A stretch of DNA of 8,086 bases from an uncultured Treponema sp. (GCA_937891125.1 CALAEZ010000198.1:1-8086); one strand, 5' to 3'; positions 1 to 6,794 are shown, numbered from the stretch's first letter. The notes: generated by a model from the sequence alone, not told the origin. Numbers and translations: made by a program.

Positions 1-246
1 CCTACCGAGCTAATTAACCCACGCTCGAAAGAGACTGGTGAGGTGCCAGTACTGCGTGAGACAAAGAACTGGTACTTGCCACTTAACCAATACCAAGAAT
101 GGCTGAAACAGTGGATATTGGAAGGTCACAAAGAGTGGAGACCTAATGTATATGGACAGTGTAAATCATGGTTAGACATGGACTTGGAGCCGCGTGCCAT
201 GACACGCGACTTAGACTGGGGCATCCCTGTGCCTGTGGAAGGAGCC
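1..246 (+). CDS. metG: Methionyl-tRNA synthetase, internal fragment (truncated at both ends)
   Basis: Frame 1 is open from the first base and reads as an internal piece (about 82 residues) of class I methionyl-tRNA synthetase, which charges tRNA-Met in the cytoplasm. Recognisable stretches include PVLRETKNWYLPL, EGHKEWRPNVYGQCKSWLD and RAMTRDLDWGIPVPVEGA. In the full enzyme this is the end of the connective-peptide region, just before the conserved YVWFDAPIGY segment. The wording is that of Bacteroidales MetRS as I remember it and is unlike spirochaete MetRS. The 5' part lies outside the window. On the right, similarity stops abruptly after the GA of VEGA, around 246-250. The frame stays open to a TAG at 601-603, but the residues after the break are a shadow of the next gene. 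No start codon or ribosome site belongs to this piece. It is probably one side of a chimeric join; a true remnant is less likely. Confidence 0.85.
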
Positions 247-247
247 T

Positions 248-1090
248 GCATTGACTGGCCTACAGGCACGGAAGCTGTTTTTCGGAATCTGGCTGCCAGG
301 TTTGCTATATACCTTTTGCATCAGCCTCTCTTCCAATCAGGGAATCTATGCCATCACTTCTGCCGCTGCGGTGATGACGGTAGCCAGCCTCGTATTGATT
401 ATTCTGTTCCTGGAGAAGATGCCAGGGGATGTCGGAACACTGGGAATCGGACAGCTGGCGCTTGGAGCCGCATTCCTGATGGCCGGAGTTCTGATCAATC
501 GTTTGCCAAAACGTTGGGGAATTCCGGCAACTGCGCTTTTGACGATGGGATTCTGTCTGCTGTTGGAAAAACGGGAAGCAAGGAGAGGAAAGCTAAAGAT
601 TAGCAGGATCACGATGGTATGCGCGATACTGCTGCTAACAGTACAGCTATTCGGAGAATATTCACAGCGTTATTCCTTCGTCTTTTGGGAACCGGAAATA
701 GAAGAATTAAATGTACGGATTACAGATGGTGTAGAAAAGGGAGTCTTGACATCGAAGGCTCAGGCAGAGGTTTATCGAAAAAGGGAAATGGATGCTCAGG
801 TAATCCGAACAGAAAGCGGTGTTCGGGATTTACTTGTACTCTCATCAAATGGACCGGAAATGTATTTAAACGCGGAAAAGGAGATTGCGGCTTTTTCTGC
901 CTGGCTTTCCGGGATTAATGAATATACTATGCAGCGGCTGGAAAGATACTATCAGCAGAATCCGAAGAAGATTCCGGATGGCGTTTATCTGGCGGAGGGG
1001 CTTGAAGAGTATGGGGAACCGTTCCTGGCAGTAGGGTACCAGCGAAAAGAGCTTCCTTCAGGTGCACTTTTGCTGCAGAAAGAGGAATAA
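248..1090 (+). CDS. Polytopic membrane protein of unknown function, C-terminal part
   Basis: The frame is open from the seam near 248 to TAA at 1088-1090. A TTG at 251 could be read as a start, but it has no Shine-Dalgarno and the reading begins inside a membrane segment, so I take this as the 3' part of a longer gene. Counting from 251, hydrophobic segments lie at about residues 9-28, 33-55, 63-83, 90-107 and 119-135. They are followed by a soluble tail of about 145 residues rich in E, K and Y, presumably exported. The tail has phrases such as ITDGVEKGVLTS, FSAWLSGINEYTMQRLE and YYQQNPKKIPDGVYL. These recall C-terminal domains of large cell-envelope or exopolysaccharide membrane proteins of Lachnospiraceae, from memory only. 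I do not recognise a catalytic motif and assign no function. Codon use (many gga, aga, gaa) differs from the GC-richer genes downstream. Confidence 0.6.
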   Translation, partial: ALTGLQARKLFFGIWLPGLLYTFCISLSSNQGIYAITSAAAVMTVASLVLIILFLEKMPGDVGTLGIGQLALGAAFLMAGVLINRLPKRWGIPATALLTMGFCLLLEKREARRGKLKISRITMVCAILLLTVQLFGEYSQRYSFVFWEPEIEELNVRITDGVEKGVLTSKAQAEVYRKREMDAQVIRTESGVRDLLVLSSNGPEMYLNAEKEIAAFSAWLSGINEYTMQRLERYYQQNPKKIPDGVYLAEGLEEYGEPFLAVGYQRKELPSGALLLQKEE

Positions 1091-1103
1091 TTGTGATGCC
1101 CTA

Positions 1104-1478
1104 ATGGAAAACGAGGCATTTGTAAATGGGAAAACAAAATCCTCAATCCGCGGCAAACAATTATCCCTAAAATGCGGCGGAAAGCTTTTAATCATTGACG
1201 GCGGTTTTTCTGCTGCGTATCACGAAAAAACCGGCATTGCAGGCTACACGCTTGTCTGTAATTCTTACGGACTTCGTCTTGTCGTGCATGAAAAGTTTAC
1301 GAGTGCGCAGGACGTGATTCAGACAGACAGCGACATCATCTCTGACACGATTGTGGTAGAAAAATTCCCCACGCGCCACTATGTTGCCGACACCGACCAC
1401 GGAAAAGTCTTAAAGGAGCAGATAGCTGACCTTGAAGCCCTGCTTTCTGCCTACAGAAGCGGTGCACTAAAGGCGTAG
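1104..1478 (+). CDS. fbp: Fructose-1,6-bisphosphatase class III, C-terminal fragment
   Basis: Frame 3 ends at TAG 1476-1478 and carries the C-terminal ~120 residues of the Firmicutes-type (class III) FBPase, which hydrolyses fructose-1,6-bisphosphate to fructose-6-phosphate in gluconeogenesis. Diagnostic stretches are GGKLLIIDGGFSAAYH, TGIAGYTLVCNSYGLRLVVHE, VADTDHGK and the tail LKEQIADLEALLSAYRSGAL. The full family protein is about 640-670 residues, so roughly four fifths is missing. Upstream, the same frame runs back to an ATG at 1062, but that part lies inside the preceding membrane-protein gene and is not FBPase. The exact left edge is uncertain, between about 1091 and 1150. The usual NGHTPV motif appears here as NGKTKSS, so its histidine is absent. 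Codon use matches the downstream transporter, 13 nt away, so fbp and the transporter were probably one operon in the source genome. Confidence 0.82.
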   Translation: MENEAFVNGKTKSSIRGKQLSLKCGGKLLIIDGGFSAAYHEKTGIAGYTLVCNSYGLRLVVHEKFTSAQDVIQTDSDIISDTIVVEKFPTRHYVADTDHGKVLKEQIADLEALLSAYRSGALKA

Positions 1479-1483
1479 GGAGG
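1478..1483 (+). promoter_or_regulatory. Shine-Dalgarno deciding the MFS transporter start
   Basis: GGGAGG directly overlaps the last base of the fbp stop codon. It lies only 2 nt before the first in-frame ATG (1486) but 8 nt before the second (1492). The second ATG is therefore the better start. Confidence 0.7.
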
Positions 1484-1491
1484 AAATGAAC

Positions 1492-2682
1492 ATGCTTTTT
1501 ACGGCGTATTTTGCTTTTTTTGTTACCGGCATGACAAGCACGATTTTAGGCGCGATTCTGCCGGATTTGCGGGACGCGTACGGCTTAAGCTACGTGGTTG
1601 CAGGCAGCCTGTATTCGTTTCATCAGATTGGAAACCTGTGTGCCGTGTTTCTGGCAGGCGTGCTTCCCTACATCATCGGGCGCAAAAAGTCGGTTACAAT
1701 TTTGTTCAGTGCGCTTGTTATAGGCACGATTCTCATAACGCTTAGCCCCATGCCCGTCGTTCTTATGATTGCCTATGCGTGTACCGGCATAGGGCGCGGA
1801 AACACAAGCAATATCACCAACGTGATTGTTTCGGAGCATGCAAAGAATAAGGCGCGCGGCTTAAATCTGCTGCATGCTATTTTTGCCTGCGGTGCGCTTT
1901 TCTCTCCATTCCTGCTTGTCATCTGCTCGTCTCTTTTTAGAAACACGCAGGCTGGCGGCTGGCGCATTACGCTCTGGATTATGGCATTCTGCATGCTCTG
2001 CGCGCTTGTGCTTTTTGCAACGTCTGCTCTCAGCAATACACCTGAGAGGCGCGCTTCAAAAGATGGTCAAGACGTATCCGGCACTCAGAACGCAGAGACT
2101 GTACATGACGGCAACCTTCCGCCCTTTTACCGCTCGTTTGATTACTGGCTTAACGTTGCCATCCTGCTTTTCTACCTCTGCGGCGAATCCGGCTGCACGG
2201 GCTGGCTCGTTACGTATTTTAAGGATTCGGGGCTGTTCGGCGAGACTTTTGCAAAGCTTACCTCGTCATTTATGTGGCTTATGGTCATGATTGGCCGGCT
2301 TTCTGTTGCTGTGCTTTCGCGTAAGCTTAATAAGAGCGCACTTATTGTCGTGCTTGCTTTCTTAAATACTGCGTTTTTTGTGCTTATGATTGCCTCGCAT
2401 TCTTCTGCGCTCATTATTGCAGGTCTTTTGGGAACGGGCTTAAGCATGTCCGGCATATACCCGACTACGCTTTCTACCATGCACCGCGCCTACAACACTT
2501 CGCCGCTTGCAAGCGGCATTGCCATCGGGAGCGCAGTTTCCGGGGGAATTTTCATGCCGGTAATCGTAGGAGCGGTTTCAGACCGCTACGGCGTTACGCA
2601 CGGCATAAGCTGCATTGCGCTTGCGCTTGGCATAATGCTTACGCTCACGCTTGTAAAGCTTGTGCGCTCTTTTAAGAAGTAG
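1492..2682 (+). CDS. Major facilitator superfamily transporter, FHS/sugar-porter-like
   Basis: A 396-residue inner-membrane protein with about 12 hydrophobic segments in two halves of six, separated by a polar loop at about residues 181-217, which is the usual MFS plan and length. The first cytoplasmic loop carries a degenerate motif A, AGVLPYIIGRKKSV: the GRKK end is kept but the usual D-R pair is replaced. VGAVSDRYG near residue 366 is a motif-A-like repeat in the second half. GLLGTGLSMSGIYPTTLS (about 312-330) resembles the fucose/glucose-galactose (FHS) group, where transport is proton-coupled. The substrate cannot be read from sequence; a sugar or related carbon compound is a guess, supported by the upstream fbp. 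I chose ATG 1492 over 1486 because of Shine-Dalgarno spacing. The gene has no promoter of its own that I can see and no terminator. Its 3' end overlaps the oppositely oriented response-regulator gene by 11 nt. Confidence 0.85.
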   Translation: MLFTAYFAFFVTGMTSTILGAILPDLRDAYGLSYVVAGSLYSFHQIGNLCAVFLAGVLPYIIGRKKSVTILFSALVIGTILITLSPMPVVLMIAYACTGIGRGNTSNITNVIVSEHAKNKARGLNLLHAIFACGALFSPFLLVICSSLFRNTQAGGWRITLWIMAFCMLCALVLFATSALSNTPERRASKDGQDVSGTQNAETVHDGNLPPFYRSFDYWLNVAILLFYLCGESGCTGWLVTYFKDSGLFGETFAKLTSSFMWLMVMIGRLSVAVLSRKLNKSALIVVLAFLNTAFFVLMIASHSSALIIAGLLGTGLSMSGIYPTTLSTMHRAYNTSPLASGIAIGSAVSGGIFMPVIVGAVSDRYGVTHGISCIALALGIMLTLTLVKLVRSFKK

Positions 2683-3715
2683 GCTCTTCCTTTTCTTCTT
2701 TTTCGCGCATCGTGTAGTCCTTGTCTTCATCTATCATGCGGAGCATGACCTCGGCGATAATCGGGTCAAAGTGCGTGCCGCGCCCTTTTTCGATGATGCT
2801 CCGCACAACAGCCTGCGGGCGCACGTCGGAGTAGCTCCGCTTGGAAGTGAGCGCGTCGTATACGTCGGCAACGGCGATTATGCGCGCTTCCTCCGGAATC
2901 TTGTTGCCCTTTAAGCCGTCAGGGTAGCCGGTTCCGTCGTAATGCTCGTGGTGCCACCTCGCGCCGGTAGCAAGACCGGGAAGTGCGGTAATCGTCTTTA
3001 AGATGTTGTAGCCGGTAACCGGGTGCTCCTTAATCTCTTCAAACTCGTCATCTTCAAGCCGGCTGTCTTTACGGATAATGCTTCCTGCGACTCCGATTTT
3101 TCCGATGTCGTGCAAAAGCCCCATGTAGTAAATATCTTCCTGCTCCTGTTCACTTTTTCCTAAGCGGCGCGCAATTTCCTGCGCATATTTTGCGACACGG
3201 GCTGAATGGCCGCGCGTGTAATGGTCTTTTGCGTCTACGGTGCTTGAAAGCGCCTGCATGATTTCGCGGGTAAGCTGGCGGTTTTTTTCAGTCTGGCGGG
3301 CAACCTCGTGCTGTAAGTCCTGCTGCAAAAGCGAAAGCTCAAGTGTGTTCCGCACGCGTTGTAAAAGCACTTCCGGCACAAACGGCTTGGTGATGAAATC
3401 GACTGCGCCTTCGCGTAGTCCGCGGATTTCTGACTCGTTGTGCTCGTCACCCGTTAAGAATATGACGGGAATGTGGCTTGTTTCCGGGTTTGCCTTGAGT
3501 TCGTGCAGCACCTCAAAGCCGTCTTTACCGGTCATGACGATGTCGAGCAGAATAAGATCCGGCTTATAGTTTTTCAGAAGCTCAAGACACGCCTCGCCGG
3601 AGCTTACGGACATAACAGACAGGCGCGGGTCTTTTTCTAGGATGCGACGGGCGACAAGCACCATCATGTTTGAATCATCAACAACTAAAATCTCATTTTT
3701 GGTCATTCCAGCCAT
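2672..3715 (-). CDS. Response regulator with HD-GYP c-di-GMP phosphodiesterase domain
   Basis: A 347-residue cytoplasmic two-component output protein. The receiver domain occupies residues ~7-125: acidic pair D13/D14, phospho-acceptor D58 in LILLDIVM, T88 and K110 in DFITKPF. A helical, probably coiled linker (~126-160, LQHEVARQTEKNRQLT) leads to an HD-GYP domain (~160-333) with H170, the HD pair H202-D203 in LLHDIGKIG, H231, H255-H256-E257 and the GYP motif at 263-265 within HYDGTGYPDGLKGNKIP. All hallmark metal and motif residues are present, so it should hydrolyse c-di-GMP to pGpG/GMP under control of receiver phosphorylation. No partner kinase is in the window. The last ~12 residues (REKEEKEEPTS) are acidic and lie partly in the overlap with the transporter gene. 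The start at 3715 is supported by AAGG 7 nt upstream; an internal ATG at 3706 is a weaker alternative. It is divergent from gltX. Confidence 0.93.
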   Translation of the reverse strand: MAGMTKNEILVVDDSNMMVLVARRILEKDPRLSVMSVSSGEACLELLKNYKPDLILLDIVMTGKDGFEVLHELKANPETSHIPVIFLTGDEHNESEIRGLREGAVDFITKPFVPEVLLQRVRNTLELSLLQQDLQHEVARQTEKNRQLTREIMQALSSTVDAKDHYTRGHSARVAKYAQEIARRLGKSEQEQEDIYYMGLLHDIGKIGVAGSIIRKDSRLEDDEFEEIKEHPVTGYNILKTITALPGLATGARWHHEHYDGTGYPDGLKGNKIPEEARIIAVADVYDALTSKRSYSDVRPQAVVRSIIEKGRGTHFDPIIAEVMLRMIDEDKDYTMREKEEKEEPTS

Positions 3716-3734
3716 AAGCCTACCTTAAATCACG

Positions 3735-3763
3735 ATTATACTGAAATATTGTACAAAATGCTA
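3735..3763 (-). promoter_or_regulatory. Candidate sigma70-type promoter of the HD-GYP regulator gene
   Basis: On the minus strand a perfect TATAAT lies at 3740-3735. The hexamer 17 nt upstream (TAGCAT, 3763-3758) is a poor -35. Transcription would begin near 3728, giving a short leader of about 12 nt with the AAGG ribosome site almost at its 5' end. The -35 region overlaps the spacer of the opposing gltX promoter. Confidence 0.5.
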
Positions 3764-3777
3764 GATTTTACTATACT
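3749..3777 (+). promoter_or_regulatory. Candidate sigma70-type promoter of gltX
   Basis: TTGTAC (3749-3754), then a 17-nt spacer, then TATACT (3772-3777; 5 of 6 to consensus) in an AT-rich intergenic stretch. Transcription would begin near 3784, leaving a ~33-nt leader that contains the AGGAG ribosome site at 3803-3807, 9 nt before the ATG. Confidence 0.6.
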
Positions 3778-3816
3778 TTTCAAACGTTTTCATTTGTTTT
3801 TTAGGAGAATGACAGT

Positions 3817-5391
3817 ATGTCTGATGAAGTAAGAGTCCGCTACGCTCCGTCACCGACGGGTATGCAGCATATTGGTGGAGTGCGCACCGCACTTTTTAAT
3901 TATCTTTTTGCACGCTCAAAAGGCGGTAAATTCATTTTACGTCTGGAAGATACCGACCGCACCCGCTATGACGAAAAATACGTGCAGAACCTGTACGACA
4001 CCATGGCGTGGCTTGGCATTGATTGGGACGAAGGCGGCGACAAGGGCGGCGAATACGGTCCGTACGTGCAGAGCGAACGCTTTGAGCTGTACAAAAAATA
4101 TGCCCAGGAGCTTGTAGAAAAGGGCGAAGCCTACTACTGCTTCTGTGACGCAGAACGCCTGGAGCGCATCCGTAAGATTCAGACAGAAAATAAAATGGCT
4201 CCGGGCTATGACCGCAACTGCCGCCATCTGACGGAAGAAGAGGTTAAGGCAAATCTTGCCGCCGGTAAGCCCTATGTCATCCGCTTAAAGGTTCCGCTTG
4301 AAGGTGAGACAGTCTTCCATGACCATCTGCTTGGCGACATCACCTGGAAAAACGAAGACATCAGCCCGGATCCAGTTCTGCTTAAGAGCGACGGCTTTCC
4401 AACCTATCACTTGGCAAACATTGTCGACGACCACCTGATGAAGGTAAGCCACGTCATGCGCGCACAGGAATGGATTCCGTCAACACCGCTTCACGTGCAG
4501 ATGTACCGCTCATTCGGCTGGGAGCACCCGGAATTCTGCCACCTGCCGATGGTAAACGGGAGCGACGGTAAAAAGCTTTCTAAACGCCACGGCTCTACCA
4601 GCTTAAACGAGTTCCGCGCGCGCGGCTATCTGCCACAGGCAATTATTAACTACGTCGCGCTCCTTGGCTGTTCATACGAAGAGGGAAAAGATTTTTACAC
4701 GCTCGAAGAACTTGCCAAAAACTTTAAGCTCGAGCACTTAAACAAAGCTCCGGCTGTTTTTGACTACAAAAAGCTTGAGTTCTACAACGCAAACTATATC
4801 CGCCAGCTTTCAACCGAAGAGCTGTATAAGTGGACGCTTCCGTTTATCACTGGAACGGGAGACGCAACGCTTGAAATTAACCCGGATAACCCGCAGCCAA
4901 AGCCGAATGTCGGTCCTGAGTTCAGTGGCGTTGCGCTTGGCGAAGACGGCGAGCCGTACTGCGTAGACAAGAGCATGAACATGACAAGCGCAGACGTTAA
5001 AAAGACGCTCATGGGCTTAATGCCGCTTATTCAGGAGCGATTAAAGTTCCTGACCGAAGCTGCGGAAATGGTTCACTTTATGTTTACCGAGCATAAGCCG
5101 CTTGTAGCCGAGCAGGTTGTTCCTAAAAAAATTGACCTTGCAAAAACAAAAGAAGTTTTGGAAGCTGCAAAAGAATTTGTTTCAAAGGTGTTTGAGCTAG
5201 ACCACGAGGGAGCTGAAGCCTTTGCAAAAGCAAAAGCAGAAGAGCTTGGCATAAAGCTGGGTGACTTCATGATGCCTGTAAGAATGGCTGTAACTGGAAG
5301 CCGCGTAAGCCCGCCGCTTATCGGCTCGATTGCCGTTCTCGGAAAAGAAAAGTCACTTGAGCGCATCGAGCGTCAGCTTGCCGCTCTGTAA
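3817..5391 (+). CDS. gltX: Glutamyl-tRNA synthetase
   Basis: A 524-residue class I synthetase that charges tRNA-Glu with glutamate in the cytoplasm. The N-terminal Rossmann fold carries the HIGH-type motif HIGG (residues 18-21) in YAPSPTGMQHIGG and FILRLEDTD. The KMSKS-type motif is KLSKR (253-257). C108, C110, C135 and H137 have the same spacing as the zinc ligands of E. coli GluRS, so a zinc site is likely. The C-terminal anticodon-binding region ends with MAVTGSRVSPPLIGSIAVLGKE. It is longer than the ~470 residues of many bacterial enzymes; most of the excess seems to be an insertion at about 346-390 (ITGTGDATLEINPDNPQPK and onward), which I believe is shared by related spirochaetes but cannot verify. 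Whether it also charges tRNA-Gln cannot be told. The start at 3817 has AGGAG at 9-nt spacing. It is transcribed alone, from its own promoter to a terminator at 5411-5454. Confidence 0.96.
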   Translation: MSDEVRVRYAPSPTGMQHIGGVRTALFNYLFARSKGGKFILRLEDTDRTRYDEKYVQNLYDTMAWLGIDWDEGGDKGGEYGPYVQSERFELYKKYAQELVEKGEAYYCFCDAERLERIRKIQTENKMAPGYDRNCRHLTEEEVKANLAAGKPYVIRLKVPLEGETVFHDHLLGDITWKNEDISPDPVLLKSDGFPTYHLANIVDDHLMKVSHVMRAQEWIPSTPLHVQMYRSFGWEHPEFCHLPMVNGSDGKKLSKRHGSTSLNEFRARGYLPQAIINYVALLGCSYEEGKDFYTLEELAKNFKLEHLNKAPAVFDYKKLEFYNANYIRQLSTEELYKWTLPFITGTGDATLEINPDNPQPKPNVGPEFSGVALGEDGEPYCVDKSMNMTSADVKKTLMGLMPLIQERLKFLTEAAEMVHFMFTEHKPLVAEQVVPKKIDLAKTKEVLEAAKEFVSKVFELDHEGAEAFAKAKAEELGIKLGDFMMPVRMAVTGSRVSPPLIGSIAVLGKEKSLERIERQLAAL

Positions 5392-5410
5392 GAACAGACG
5401 ACTTTATGAC

Positions 5411-5454
5411 ACGCACTGCGCAGGGCTTTGCCTTGCGTGTGCGTTTTATCTTTT
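5411..5454 (+). terminator. Intrinsic terminator of gltX
   Basis: ACGCAC (5411-5416) pairs with GTGCGT (5439-5444). After a small internal loop (TG opposite T), CGCAGGGC (5419-5426) pairs with GCCTTGCG (5430-5437) around a TTT loop, with one G-T pair. The stem is followed by TTTATCTTTT. It starts 20 nt after the gltX stop. Read on the other strand the stem is not followed by a good T run, so it serves the opposing cyclase gene poorly. Confidence 0.8.
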
Positions 5455-5476
5455 ATGGCGCCCGGCGGCGAGCGCA

Positions 5477-6787
5477 CTATTTTAGTGCATCAAGCTCGTA
5501 GCTGACCGTCGTGTACGCAGATGCATCCTTTGTTTCCCACAGATTCATAATACGGGTTGTGACAACCTCTATATCAGCCGCCTTTAATTCAGATAACAGC
5601 ACAATGCACTGATTTTTGCTGCTTTGTGTAATGACATCGCTTTGTCTGAGTGAAGACTGGAGCACCGCTAAGAATTGCTCTGTCGCTTCCTCAATGGGAA
5701 GCGCAGCTGGCGCCTTTTCTGTAAGCGTAAAAAGCAGTACCCACACCGTACGCGAATAGTTTGCTGTTAAGCGCACTAAAAATTGAAACACCGTGCGGAA
5801 GTGCTCGTAGGGGAGCACAAAGGCGCTATGTGTCTCTCCGCGCTCGCGCAAAATCGTAAGCGTGTTTGCAAGGTCGCCTGCAACGGCTGTAGTCTCTTTC
5901 TGCGTTTTATCTGCTGTTTTGAAAAACGTAAACCCGTGCTTTCCATGCTGCTTTACCTCGTAAAGCGCCTTGTCGGCTTTTGTAAACAAGCTTGCAAAAT
6001 CAGTTCCTTCTTCTGGCGCAAACACACAGCCGAGTGACGCTCCGAGCGGAATCTGCATGTCTTCGCCCATGAATTCTTTTGCGGCTTCTAAAATATATTT
6101 ATTTATAAAGCGCGATTTTTTTTCAATGACAACTTCATCGCGAACGTTCTGACAGAACGCAATAAACTCGTCTCCGCCCATGCGTCCCACAATGTCAACA
6201 GGACGCACGACTGCACGCAGAATATCTGCAAAGCGCATAAGAATTTTGTCGCCCACCGCGTGTCCATAGAGGTCGTTTACAAGCTTAAAGCTGTCTAAGT
6301 CAATAATCATTAAAACGCCTTGCGTATTTTTGCAGACAGCCTGTATTTCTTCTGCGCTTGACGCTTTATTTAAAAGCCCCGTCATGGGGTCAATAACAGC
6401 GGCCTGCTTTAAGCCGTAGATTTTTTCTACCGTCTGCAAAATGTTACCGACACGGCGCAAAAGAACATCGGCACGGAACGGCTTTTTGATAAAATCCATG
6501 GCGCCGTTTTCAAAGCCGCGGCTTTCTGTTTCGTCGTTCTGATCTGCGGTCATAAATACAAACGGAATCTGCTCGCTCGATTCGCTTTGGAGTGCCGATT
6601 GCAGCTCGTAGCCAGTCATGCCAGGCATGTGTAAGTCAGAGAGTACTAAGTCTGGCTTTTCTGTTTTATAGAGCGAAAGCGCTTCCTTGCCCGATGTGGC
6701 GCAGATGGTCTGATACGTGGTAGCAAGAATGTGCTCAGTCATCATCAGCGAAATCTGCTCATCGTCCACAATCATTATCTTCTTCAT
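5477..6787 (-). CDS. Response regulator with GGDEF diguanylate cyclase and degenerate C-terminal cyclase-like domain
   Basis: A 436-residue cytoplasmic protein. The receiver domain (~1-120) has D8/D9, phospho-acceptor D51 in LVLSDLHMPG, T80 and K101/K102 in DFIKKPF. The GGDEF domain (~130-290) has metal ligand D163 in LMIIDLDSFK, NDLYGHAVGD, GRMGGDEF (active site 204-208) and ADKALYEVKQHGKHGF, so it should make c-di-GMP from two GTP. R195-P-V-D198 lies five residues before GGDEF and is an intact product-inhibition I-site. Residues ~320-436 look like a second cyclase fold without the catalytic motif. The frame is open well upstream (to 7036), but that part is antisense to ruvB and unlike any receiver. 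I chose ATG 6787 because the receiver begins MKKIMIVDDE; ATG 6799 is possible. Neither has a Shine-Dalgarno, which fits a leaderless mRNA. It pairs functionally with the HD-GYP regulator on the far side of gltX. Confidence 0.92.
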   Translation of the reverse strand: MKKIMIVDDEQISLMMTEHILATTYQTICATSGKEALSLYKTEKPDLVLSDLHMPGMTGYELQSALQSESSEQIPFVFMTADQNDETESRGFENGAMDFIKKPFRADVLLRRVGNILQTVEKIYGLKQAAVIDPMTGLLNKASSAEEIQAVCKNTQGVLMIIDLDSFKLVNDLYGHAVGDKILMRFADILRAVVRPVDIVGRMGGDEFIAFCQNVRDEVVIEKKSRFINKYILEAAKEFMGEDMQIPLGASLGCVFAPEEGTDFASLFTKADKALYEVKQHGKHGFTFFKTADKTQKETTAVAGDLANTLTILRERGETHSAFVLPYEHFRTVFQFLVRLTANYSRTVWVLLFTLTEKAPAALPIEEATEQFLAVLQSSLRQSDVITQSSKNQCIVLLSELKAADIEVVTTRIMNLWETKDASAYTTVSYELDALK

Positions 6788-6794
6788 GCTGACA

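Noticed and set aside
43..603. 186-codon open frame continuing from the metG fragment
   Set aside because: Only the part up to ~246 resembles MetRS; beyond it the frame is a shadow of the membrane-protein frame, with a composition unlike a real protein.
1095..1121. ATGCC...GGCAT (about 1095-1118) as a terminator for the membrane-protein gene
   Set aside because: Five-pair stem with a 14-nt loop and only a short T run; it also overlaps the uncertain seam with fbp.
3240..3569. 109-codon open frame antisense to the HD-GYP regulator
   Set aside because: Serine/arginine-rich shadow frame with no domain, no ribosome site and full overlap with a well-supported gene.
5460..5490. Small inverted repeat GCAC/GTGC around the cyclase stop codon as a terminator
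   Set aside because: Only four base pairs around an AT loop, overlapping the coding end and without a following T run on the minus strand.
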